DNA from: Symsagittifera roscoffensis
Taxonomy: Eukaryota > Xenacoelomorpha > Acoela > Convolutidae
Assembly: GCF_963678635.1 (NCBI RefSeq)
Contig: NC_087068.1
Coordinates: 35,723,436 to 35,787,435, forward strand
Direction of reading: 5' to 3'
DNA: 64,000 bases
Position 1 is the stretch's first letter, and the number at the start of each line of letters is the position of its first letter. Both the position numbers and the translations under genes were made by a program. The notes beneath the pieces were generated by a model. That model was not told where the DNA came from. It ran no database searches and worked only from the letters and a program-made list of their open reading frames with translations. Below are positions 58,801 through 64,000 of the stretch, piece after piece.

Positions 58801-60903
58801 TTATGCTTATCATGAGAAAATATCAGGCTTTCTTTTATTGTGTGTGCTTGATTGCAGCAAATGGAAATTGTAGTTTTTGTATAACTATAAAAAAGAATTC
58901 AATTTTTTCGTTGCTTGAGCAGTTGCCTTTAAATTGTTTGTGATCTATTGACTGGGTTTCAGCATGTTCATGAGCAATTGGACAGTAATGAGTATTGTGG
59001 GAAGGATGGCCGCCAATCTTATATCAGCGCCTTTCAACGTCATAGGTTAGTCAACCCTTTATAGTACGCAGGCAAATCAATGTATTTATTTTGTGTAAAT
59101 TAAGCATGTCTGCTTATGACCCTTACAAGGAATTCGTAAATAAGCATTACCTTTTTTTGTCGAATCTGCCGCGCAAATCTTAGCCTCATCTGTTTTTTTT
59201 CTGTTTTCTTACGTTCATTGATTTTTTTCCAACTGTCAGGCTTTGTTTTATAGACAATTCGAAAAATTATTCTATTCCAAAAACGATTCTATGGATTTTT
59301 TAAAAAAGATCTCAATGGAAAGACCGCATACTCCCTGTAGTCTCTTATCTTTACGCCTCTGTCTACAGCCTTCGAAAAAATCTGTGTTGGGAGTCTTTGA
59401 CGCATAATTTTGATTATTTTTAGTTTCTCAAAAACCAATCCTTTTCAGTGAGTAGAACGGAATTGAAAAGCTCCCCTGCATGAGCCGCTTGGCTCAAATT
59501 TTTTCTCCTATAATTTTATAGCCCTCGGAATAGTCTAATATTGGATTTTTGACCGTTTTTTAACCTTTTTGATTTTTCTCTTTTTAAAAACTACCCTTCC
59601 ATATCTGTTATTTTCGGTTCAATGCATAGAACGGTTTGTGGGAAGCTCTTATGAATGCAGGACTACGCCCAATTTTGGCAAAAAAATTATGGCCCTCAGA
59701 AAAGTCGAAATTTTGATTTTTTGACCGTTTTTGTAAAACTTCGACTTTTCTCGATAAGTGACCTCCCGTATCTTAATTTTTGGGTTTATTCGAAATTACA
59801 GGTTGCGTCAATCTCTTCTGCATAAGCGGCTCTGCCCTTTTTTGTCACATAAAAAGCTAAGATTTTCGGAAATGTCAATTTTTTTGTTTGTTGACCATTT
59901 TTTGGGCTTTTCTCGGTAACTATCGTGCCAAATCTGATATCATAAGTGAAATCGAAACAACTGGTTTTTGAAAGCCTGCTTTTATAATTGGCTACGCCCA
60001 ATTTTTTGAAGAAAAAGTTTTGGACTGCAAACAAGTCAAATTTTGATCTTTTGACTTTATTTTAGAAACTTTTTGAATATTCTTTAAAAAAACTCCCCTA
60101 TCAAGTCTGAGATGAAAAGTGCGATCATCGAAAGAACCGGTTGCGGGAATTTTTCCTACAGAAGTGGCGGCTCCTATTTGTAGGGGAATTTTTATGTCAT
60201 TGGGAAAATTCAAATATCTCAAAATTACTCTTAATTACTTTAGTATAGAAACAATTAAGGTTTTGGACAAAGTCCCATTTTTGATTTCATTCCGCATCAG
60301 TATAACAAATTCAAAATAATTAAGCGGGTATCTCGAGCTTTAGTTGGGCCCCAGTTATTTTTTTATCGATGCATACATAAATTTGTGTTGTATCGCAAGT
60401 GGTGCGCAGCTGTGCTTCGCCTGTGTTGAAACTCATTTTTGCCCGGTTTGCTTGTTCATTGGGACATGTCAATCTGTCTGTTGCCAATGGTGTTCTGATA
60501 CGCCTTGACTTTCGTTTTCTGAGATTGTATCGTCATGAAAGTGCTCTCAGTTTCCTTGAATATTTTTTCACATATGTTGAAGATGAAAAACAACTGCGAC
60601 TGTGTTCGTTTAGAAGATGAGCGATACTTCCGAGACGACAGCGAGGACAGATTGAGAGTGTTCGGATCTGTGTTTGCAGTATTCATTCTCAACATAGTCT
60701 GTCTCCTAGCTGTTTTCTTCCTCTGTCCAAGAGATAAAAGCCATGTGCATCAGTTGAAGAAGGAGTTGGGAAAATCAAAGTTTCTTGCCAAAGTGTACTT
60801 GGTTGTGTTTGTATTGATGTATTTGTTCAGCTTTGTCTATCTGCTGCTGATGATGAACAGACAGTTCCAGTGTTGGATAGTCTTGGGGGGCAACGGGTGC
60901 TAG
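40466..60903 (+). CDS. BT1-family (folate-biopterin transporter type) membrane transporter gene, eight coding exons
   Basis: Joining 40466-40874, 51795-51986, 52228-52517, 53761-53886, 56658-56798, 58550-58731, 58963-59045 and 60551-60903 gives 1776 nt, 591 aa plus stop, with matching phases at all seven joints. Family features: YPFFGIYLNM, then FFFGFLSDTKPIFGKARSYY (loop after TM2 in this major-facilitator branch), MGVAMVDCCSDALSVDYTKRE (the Asp-rich motif), GFGLNSPAYRGSF, VDSVTVFDLVRNQYFY near residues 397-412, and CPRDKSHVHQLKKELGKSK near the C-terminal helices. Many hydrophobic helices indicate a multi-pass membrane protein. BT1 proteins known elsewhere move folates, biopterin or S-adenosylmethionine across membranes; the substrate here is unknown. 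The layout most resembles the long eukaryotic forms I recall from oomycetes. The family is uncommon in animals as far as I know. Total span is 20.4 kb, with a 10.9 kb first intron full of mobile elements. Confidence 0.85.
41230..41740 (-). repeat. Degenerate tandem satellite, antisense orientation
   Basis: Recurring phrases are GGATTTGAGCAGTCA, TTGCAATC and CACCCCA(A/T)(C/T)(A/G)TA. In reverse complement these match the array at 52740-53520 (GACTGCTCAAAT, TTGCAAATC, GGGTGCTCTCAGGG). The unit is roughly 170-200 bp with strong divergence. Confidence 0.65.
41771..42177. mobile_element. MITE-like element with short terminal inverted repeats
   Basis: TTCCGACCAT at the left is mirrored by ATGGTCGGAA at the right, about 400 bp apart, with no coding content. 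The right-end phrase GGTACCTGATTT plus ATGGTCGGA recurs at 56275-56345, which supports a dispersed family. A matching full left end at that second site was not found. Confidence 0.45.
43506..43830. repeat. 61-bp inverted repeat with ~200-bp spacer
   Basis: The arms are 43506-43566 and 43770-43830. The left arm contains TCAATTACTCTGGTCTTAAG and the right arm its complement CTTAAGACCAGAGTAATTGA, with a few mismatches elsewhere. The spacer has no recognised gene. Confidence 0.85.
44173..44772 (-). pseudogene. LINE family A, reverse transcriptase part (left piece of a split element)
   Basis: The - strand reads DKAELFNIFF at the joint, then NYRSISFIPRISLIFQNMF, QHRFRKCHSCVTQLL and LYLDFQKVFDSASKN, the early motifs of a CR1/jockey-type reverse transcriptase. 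It continues the piece at 48118-49855. Text further left is too decayed to follow with confidence. Confidence 0.75.
44790..45646 (-). pseudogene. SGNH (GDSL-type) hydrolase frame at the 3' end of the inserted element
   Basis: The - strand begins MKMSGKGRSDRGGRKRRLEE (ATG at 45646), a basic start. It then shows three SGNH landmarks: LGDSIVNGI (GDS at 45324-45332, block I), ILGGTNN (45190-45204, block III with Gly/Asn) and NDGVHP (44938-44952, block V Asp-x-x-His). Esterases of this fold are known from ORF1 of CR1-group LINEs. Here the domain lies downstream of the reverse transcriptase. A 143-bp internal duplication and at least two frame breaks disable it. The catalytic Ser, Asp and His positions are all still readable. 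Confidence 0.7.
45311..45596. repeat. 143-bp tandem duplication inside the SGNH frame
   Basis: Units 45311-45453 and 45454-45596 both start TTCCATTTACAATGGAATC and differ at only a few sites. The duplication repeats block I of the hydrolase. Confidence 0.92.
45761..46193 (-). pseudogene. C2H2 zinc-finger C-terminus of the inserted element's polyprotein
   Basis: Three Cys/His fingers are readable on the - strand: CRWEGCTRVC...TQHERRMHC, FKCTRCFRTFNGKAQLTNH and CYICGTKQSKTNMASHLRR followed by H. They continue from the reverse-transcriptase part after a frame change near 46193. Zinc fingers at the C-terminus of site-specific LINE proteins take part in nucleic-acid binding; the role here is inferred. 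The frame ends at a stop near 45761. Confidence 0.75.
46262..48116 (-). pseudogene. Reverse transcriptase of the inserted element (several frameshifts)
   Basis: The - strand text in order: MRHGINYETHKRQNRKETRN (47721-48116, charged linker), SVIPLHKKSAKNDLNNYRGV near 47570, SGFRQNRSTADATQLIL near 47410, LLDITKAYPRANKPL near 47300, REGCATFPTLFNIY near 47110 and SLFADDSTLIG with FADD at 46886-46897. The thumb and linker run down to 46262. Spacing fits a LINE-type reverse transcriptase. I see no apurinic endonuclease in front and no clear restriction-like nuclease behind, so the clade is left open. Breaks lie near 47720, 47470 and 47230. The copy may be 5'-truncated because its text starts exactly at the insertion point. 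Confidence 0.8.
48118..49855 (-). pseudogene. LINE family A, ORF1 end, endonuclease and linker (right piece of a split element)
   Basis: On the - strand, 49855-49545 reads like the end of an ORF1 protein (KPIVKGTIPSSNNSDRNLLN, EIAEALEIS). Then 49300-48600 holds an APE-type endonuclease (DASVRDLSLFCGHGYSVICR, GQHAGVLIA, NWDATSTSSDEQALLEYLT, LNILDLAF), and 48459-48118 the endonuclease/reverse-transcriptase linker (FYYSSLTVHELIKLETARR, EINLQNLIELDETVLLH). Several stops interrupt it. The reverse transcriptase continues at 44772-44173, beyond the inserted element. Confidence 0.78.
49856..51092. other. Intronic repeat-rich stretch
   Basis: No gene was found. The head of the dispersed repeat (GATAAGCAAGGGTGTTGCAA) is at 50298. 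Another phrase shared with other introns (GACTCTTTCAACTGTCTGTTG) is near 50777; variants recur near 54594, 57763 and 59220. Confidence 0.5.
51093..51728 (+). repeat. Dispersed repeat, full copy (head GATAAGCAAGGG, hairpin tail)
   Basis: The head GATAAGCAAGGGTATTGCAA at 51093 and the tail (TATCGCAAATGGTGCGAAGC then a mirrored GCTTCGCC, ending 51728) frame a copy with the same order as 62688-63040. Tail-only copies lie at 55018-55039, 58399-58432 and 60389-60423. The tail forms a short hairpin. No coding content, so a SINE- or MITE-like element is likely. Confidence 0.6.
51795..51986 (+). CDS. BT1-type transporter, coding exon 2
   Basis: Acceptor TTCTAG|GC and donor CTCAG|GTAATT. 192 nt, phase 1 in and out. 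It encodes GWTIAALAFGVSLLVPYPES, a lumenal or outer loop with two Cys-free Asn sites, and MGVAMVDCCS, the start of the Asp-rich family motif. Confidence 0.9.
52228..52517 (+). CDS. BT1-type transporter, coding exon 3
   Basis: Acceptor TTTTAG|AC and donor TCAAAG|GTAGTG. 290 nt, phase 1 in and phase 0 out. It completes the Asp motif (DALSVDYTKRE) and encodes two or three membrane helices (GTLSCTNVGAAALYLMVGFG; LMVYLATCVLGLLNSLLL). Confidence 0.9.
52740..53520 (+). repeat. Degenerate tandem satellite, sense orientation (intron 3)
   Basis: Phrases TTGC(A/G)AATCTTGCC, GACTG(C/A)TCAAAT, CGAGATGTGACGTTTTT and CCCAACGCTATAG recur with a spacing of roughly 170-200 bp. This is the reverse complement of the 41230-41740 array. 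Confidence 0.7.
53761..53886 (+). CDS. BT1-type transporter, coding exon 4
   Basis: Acceptor CGTTTCAG|ATG. 126 nt, phase 0. It encodes MRGFWHLMQDRVFLRCAVLF, then a helix and NWAE. The end is set at GAG|GCTAGT, a GC-type donor, because joining there restores NWAE+VQPLEGSV, which fits the family. The alternative GT donors downstream (A|GTATCA at 53891) give a phase that does not fit exon 5. The frame otherwise continues to a stop at about 53955. Confidence 0.7.
54070..54271. repeat. 200-bp foldback (100-bp arms, 3-bp loop)
   Basis: Arms 54070-54168 and 54172-54271 are reverse complements at about 95%, with only AGT between them. Both contain GGTCTTGGTGATTTTTT or its complement. It lies in intron 4 and would form a very long hairpin in the pre-mRNA. 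The motif GAACGTAGCGAAG just left of it recurs near 56943. Confidence 0.95.
54850..54937 (+). other. tRNA-like unit (degenerate tRNA or SINE head)
   Basis: A perfect A box TGGCTGAGTGG (54857-54867), a B-box-like GTTTGAGTCC (54912-54921) and a TTTTT terminator (54933-54937) are in the order and spacing of a tRNA with a long variable arm (Leu/Ser type). Only GCGT...ACGC of the acceptor stem can pair, and I could not form a clean anticodon stem. A functional tRNA is therefore unlikely; a SINE head or tRNA pseudogene fits better. Confidence 0.5.
56658..56798 (+). CDS. BT1-type transporter, coding exon 5
   Basis: Acceptor TTTGCAG|GTT and donor ATCAAG|GTTAGA. 141 nt, phase 0 in and out. It encodes VQPLEGSVVAALSALVGALV and the loop LRKQLFQKLFQSW. 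The overlapping frame in another phase (MGVTGFFQR...) is Cys-rich noise. Confidence 0.85.
58550..58731 (+). CDS. BT1-type transporter, coding exon 6
   Basis: Acceptor TCACTTCAG|TT and donor ATTCAG|GTAACA. 182 nt, phase 0 in and phase 2 out. It holds the family segment VVVDSVTVFDLVRNQYFYFL, a helix and EIPTEGLEALTF. Confidence 0.92.
58963..59045 (+). CDS. BT1-type transporter, coding exon 7
   Basis: Acceptor GGTTTCAG|C and donor CATAG|GTTAGT. 83 nt, phase 2 in and phase 1 out. It encodes MFMSNWTVMSIVGRMAANLI and SAPFNVI, matching the late family segment in which a helix follows the conserved Glu-Gly. Confidence 0.88.
59230..60330. repeat. Degenerate ~170-bp tandem repeat (intron 7)
   Basis: The phrase TTTTTGACCGTTTTT and its variants recur near 59549, 59728, 59888 and 60050. 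TACGCCCAATTTT recurs near 59667 and 59995. Short frames here (59786-60222, -) reflect the repeat. Confidence 0.7.
60551..60903 (+). CDS. BT1-type transporter, coding exon 8 (C-terminus)
   Basis: Acceptor GCTCTCAG|TT, phase 1 in, 353 nt to the TAG at 60901-60903. It has a charged loop with DERYFRDDSEDRLR, then helix SVFAVFILNIVCLLAVFFLC, loop PRDKSHVHQLKKELGKSK, and a final helix ending QCWIVLGGNGC. No poly(A) signal is obvious until AATAAA at 61727. Confidence 0.88.
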
Positions 60904-61722
60904 TGAACCGTCACAAAAAGTGTATACATTTTGATCAGTCATGAGCTCGCATGTTCTATATACTGCGTTAACTCATGACAAATAACAACTCGCAAAATTT
61001 AAGAAAAGCAACAACTCGCAAAGTTTCGAAAGATAGTTCGAAAGCTGTATCGGCAGGTGGTGACCCCTTGTTCGGCTGCGTTAACATGCGGCACGAGTCA
61101 TATAGAGCGCCTTCGTCATTTTTTGTGGATTATATAGATTTTTTTTGCAATTAGAGAGAAAACGCTAGTTTTTGCTTTCTTTAAACATTGTGAGTTGTGG
61201 TACGATTTTCTAACTAGCTTGTTTTCTCTTTTGAGTTTTGGCATCTTTTCCATTTATTCCCTCCAGCAAATTAATGCTCTCCATTATAAAAAAAATTACT
61301 GTGTGCTGGGGCTATATTCATATTTTTACTAGGCCGGGGGGTTATAATGGGAAAGCGCCGGGGTTTGTATCGATCTATTTAACTCTGAAGTCACTGTGCT
61401 AATATGTAAAAGGGCCAAACTTTGAAGTATTGCTATTATATTTGTTTCATTGCAAATGGAATTGTGCTGCTGTGCAGAATGATGATTGAAGATGTACTTT
61501 TTAGAATCTATCTATCCATATTTTTAGCTGCTATGCTTTGTCAGTAATGTGTAAATATTTGTATTTGAAGATGTTATGTTTGTAGACTTGAAAAAATATT
61601 GCAATTAATGGTCACAATTCACTCTTCTGATAAGCGTTTTTCATAAATAGAAGTGTTCGTCCTTAAAGTGTTCTATTCTGGATTCAATGTTTAGTGCTAG
61701 CATGAGCTAGGTTTCAGTAAGC
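60904..61722. other. Intergenic / 3' UTR region between transporter and centrin
   Basis: No frame of interest. It likely holds the transporter's 3' UTR. The AATAAA at 61727-61732 could end that transcript and overlaps the TATA-like box of centrin. Confidence 0.5.
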
Positions 61723-61730
61723 TATAAATA
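61723..61730 (+). promoter_or_regulatory. TATA-like box upstream of centrin
   Basis: TATAAATA lies 50 bp before the ATG at 61773, which would place a start site about 20 nt before the ATG. It overlaps AATAAA, so a poly(A) signal for the upstream gene is an equal reading. Confidence 0.4.
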
Positions 61731-61772
61731 AACCTAATGAAAACCTAAACGATGACGTTTTTCAGAACGTCA

Positions 61773-62300
61773 ATGTCAACTGCCAAAACCAAAAGTGCAT
61801 CTGGAACTGGCGGAGCCAAGCGAAAGTCAGCTGGCACAACCGGCAAGCCAGAATTGACTGAAGAACAGAAACAAGAGATCCGAGAAGCCTTTGATCTTTT
61901 CGATACAGAAGGCAGTGGCACAATTGACGCCAAAGAATTAAAAGTAGCTCTGCGAGCTCTAGGTTTTGAACCAAAGAAAGAAGAGATCAAACGAATGACT
62001 CAAGAACTGGACATAGATTCATCTGGAAAGATTGATTACAGGAGTTTTCTGGACCTGATGACTCAAAAAATGACAGAAAAGGATCCGAAGGAAGAGATCT
62101 TGAAGGCATTCAGACTGTTCGATGATGATAACACGGGTAAGATTTCGTTCAAGAATCTGAAACGGGTGGCTAAAGAACTTGGAGAGGAATTGACAGACGA
62201 AGAGCTGCAGGAGATGATAGAAGAGGCAGACAGAGACAATGATGGAGAGATAAGCGAAGCTGAGTTCCTGCGGATCATGAAGAAAACTAGTCTGTACTAA
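61773..62300 (+). CDS. Centrin (caltractin), single exon
   Basis: A 175-aa EF-hand protein of the centriole and basal body. A basic, Ser/Thr-rich N-terminal tail (1-25) is followed by [20 protein letters not shown] and four EF-hands. Loop 1 at 44-55 is canonical (Asp...Glu). Loop 2 at 80-91 has Ser at position 12. Loop 3 at 117-128 has Asn at position 12, as in other centrins. Loop 4 at 153-164 is canonical. The end RIMKKTSLY is that of animal centrins, and the length matches the ~170-aa family norm. The upstream in-frame ATG at 61752 is less likely: TTTTTCAG at 61758-61765 could be a splice acceptor, and centrins start near MST/MAS. No intron interrupts the coding part, so a retrogene origin is possible. 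Confidence 0.97.
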   Translation: MSTAKTKSASGTGGAKRKSAGTTGKPELTEEQKQEIREAFDLFDTEGSGTIDAKELKVALRALGFEPKKEEIKRMTQELDIDSSGKIDYRSFLDLMTQKMTEKDPKEEILKAFRLFDDDNTGKISFKNLKRVAKELGEELTDEELQEMIEEADRDNDGEISEAEFLRIMKKTSLY

Positions 62301-62398
62301 CCTAGTTGTGGAATGATAAGATGTAGATTCAAACACTGCTAACGAAAGAACGGCCCTTGAATGATTTAGTAACAAAGTGAAGCTAAGATCTGAGTCAT

Positions 62399-62404
62399 AA
62401 TAAA
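62399..62404 (+). terminator. Poly(A) signal of the centrin gene
   Basis: AATAAA stands 99 nt after the centrin stop codon, a usual distance for a short 3' UTR. Confidence 0.65.
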
Positions 62405-64000
62405 GCGAAAATCAGGCTGCGTATTTTGAAATATCTCAGTATTAGCAGTTCAAAATTTAAATCCGAAATTGTTATTTTAAATACGTACTCTCAGGCTAAT
62501 GCCAAATTGCTTCCCTTTACTTAATGTGTTCAATGTTGAATAACTGTGCGCACTGCCGTTCAATAGAGTGTCGATTAAATCTCATGGAAATCTTGATGTG
62601 TTATGTTAAGGAGTAGCAATATCAGCTAGCTAACATAAAAAGGTCACAATTTAAATGTCACGAATTTTTACCCTTGCGATAATTAAGGGTATTGCCACCA
62701 GTTACTAGACTTTTTTGCTCGTAAATAACTTTGTTCGCAGAATTCGCACGTGATAATATTACACGTGTTTTCTTTGCTTCATTATAAGTTCAAATTCAAG
62801 GAGCATTCTGCGCAATTGACACCCATGATTGGGACGACTAAGCATGGGTGTTGGATTCCAGTAGGGACCTGTCTTCTGCTGGCTGAACATTTTCGGCTAT
62901 TTTAGACTATAGTCTGTCTGCTTTGTTTGTCGGCTTTAAAGTTTCTTATAATGCGTAGGTAATTTTTAAAAGATTTTTTATTTGCTTTTAATCATAGTCA
63001 TTCATTCTTGTATCGCAAGTGGTACGAAGCTCCGCTTCTGCTGTTTGGAAAAATTATTTTTGACTTCGGTTTTAATGATATTGCTTGTGTACTAAAATAA
63101 GTTTTTCCAAAACAATTTTGTGAAGCTTAAGCATGACTTAAATCAAGCCACAACAATTAGTTCTAAAATCTTGTCGATTCGTGATTTTACCTCTTGTTTT
63201 GTAAATCTATGTACGATATGTAGATATGCTGAGATTTATATTAGTAATTGAATGTGCTCTTTTTTGTTTTGACTTTTTTTCTTTAGTCCATAAACCAAAA
63301 CAGTATTTTGGCAACTAGATTACCAGTTCTGCCGCTTTGCCCTTAATTTTAATCATTTGTGCCTTCTGTTCTCTACATGGAAGATAGAAAAGTAAACGAA
63401 CTATAAATTGGGATAATTCATCTCAATCGTTCTGATTGTAAAGCTTCAATAATAACACTAGTAATAAACATACCAAGAGAGGGTTTGTTTTTTGAAAACG
63501 GGGAACAGTAACCGTTAATAAAATATGGGGCTCTTTTTCTTTCCCCCCCCCCCCCCCCCACGTGCAAAATTTTATAAATGAAAAATTTGTTCACATTACT
63601 CGATTGTTATGTTATGAAAATTGGAATACGGACTATAAGGCCATGGCAAACATATTTGGTCTTCATAATCAACCTTGTAAAACCACTCGTTACACCATAA
63701 AATTAATTCTCGTTAGGTGGGGAGAAAAGGAAAAACAGGCTATTATAGGCAATTAGAGTGGTCGAGGGAGCTCTTTAAAATTGACTATTAGATAGCTGAC
63801 AGATTGGCTCTTTTTCCTTCCCCCGTCCCACTTTTCGTCGTAAAACTAATTAGGCTATTCCTTTATATTTGTGTTTCATACGCAGCTTTGTTAGACCTCA
63901 GTTTATAGTTTACACCAAAAACTTGATGCTAATGTGAAGTTGGGGGGGGGGGGGGGGGGGGGGAGAGGAGGGGATGGGGATGGGGGTAAAGATCTGAGAG
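62405..64000. other. Gene-free right end
   Basis: It contains a dispersed-repeat copy (62688-63040), a C17 run (63543-63559) and a G22 run (63942-63963) followed by GA/GGGGAT sequence. GGCTCTTTTTCTTTCCCCC before the C run recurs near 63805. The frame at 63562-63756 has no family signal. Confidence 0.6.
62688..63040 (+). repeat. Dispersed repeat, short full copy
   Basis: Head GATAATTAAGGGTATTGCCA, middle GTCTGTCTGCTTTGTTTGTC, and tail TATCGCAAGTGGTACGAAGC. The order is the same as at 51093-51728. Confidence 0.6.

Noticed and set aside
61752-61772. Upstream centrin start (MTFFRTS)
   Set aside because: It lies over a splice-acceptor-like TTTTTCAG and lengthens the N-terminus in an atypical way; 61773 fits the TATA distance and the family.
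62019-62375. 118-codon - strand frame under centrin
   Set aside because: Shadow of the centrin coding sequence.

Overview
The window looks like nuclear DNA of an AT-rich eukaryote, most likely an invertebrate animal or a close relative. Three things point there: GT-AG introns, a centrin gene of animal type, and a dense, nested mixture of retroelements (LTR, LINE-like, Penelope-like). The species cannot be named from sequence alone. Two host genes are supported, both on the + strand near the right end. Almost everything else is mobile-element sequence, mostly decayed.

Left part (1-7020): the 5' half of an LTR retrotransposon on the - strand. It has a 5' LTR (6105-7020), a primer-binding-site-like motif, a 2.6 kb leader holding a 14-bp minisatellite and a 70-bp tandem repeat, and an unbroken 1159-codon Gag-protease frame that leaves the window at base 1. 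A diverged solo LTR of the same family lies at 36761-37658 on the + strand.

7-25 kb: a degenerate retroelement with a YLDD reverse transcriptase and a nuclease-like C-terminus (7047-9496); a duplicated copy of the first exon of the transporter gene (10103-10487); three copies of one APE-type LINE family (10.49-14.27, 14.31-18.68 and 22.12-23.24 kb); and an unidentified segment present twice (18.99-20.01 and 23.46-25.04 kb).

25-40 kb: a stretch with no recognisable gene, a 313-bp tandem duplication, a LINE reverse-transcriptase fragment, two decayed Penelope-like elements with flanking direct repeats, and the second copy of the YLDD element (38016-39859), which lies directly upstream of the transporter gene.

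40-61 kb: an eight-exon gene (coding 40466-60903) for a major-facilitator transporter of the BT1 (folate-biopterin transporter) family, about 591 aa. All exon phases agree. Its introns hold a nested LINE pair (44.17-49.86 kb; the inner element carries reverse transcriptase, C2H2 fingers and an SGNH-hydrolase frame), satellite-like repeats, a 200-bp foldback and a tRNA-like unit. Intron 4 appears to be GC-AG.

61.7-64 kb: a single-exon centrin gene (61773-62300) with a TATA-like box and a poly(A) signal, then repeat-rich sequence ending in long C and G runs. The two host genes have unrelated roles, membrane transport and centriole/cytoskeletal calcium binding. They share only position and strand.
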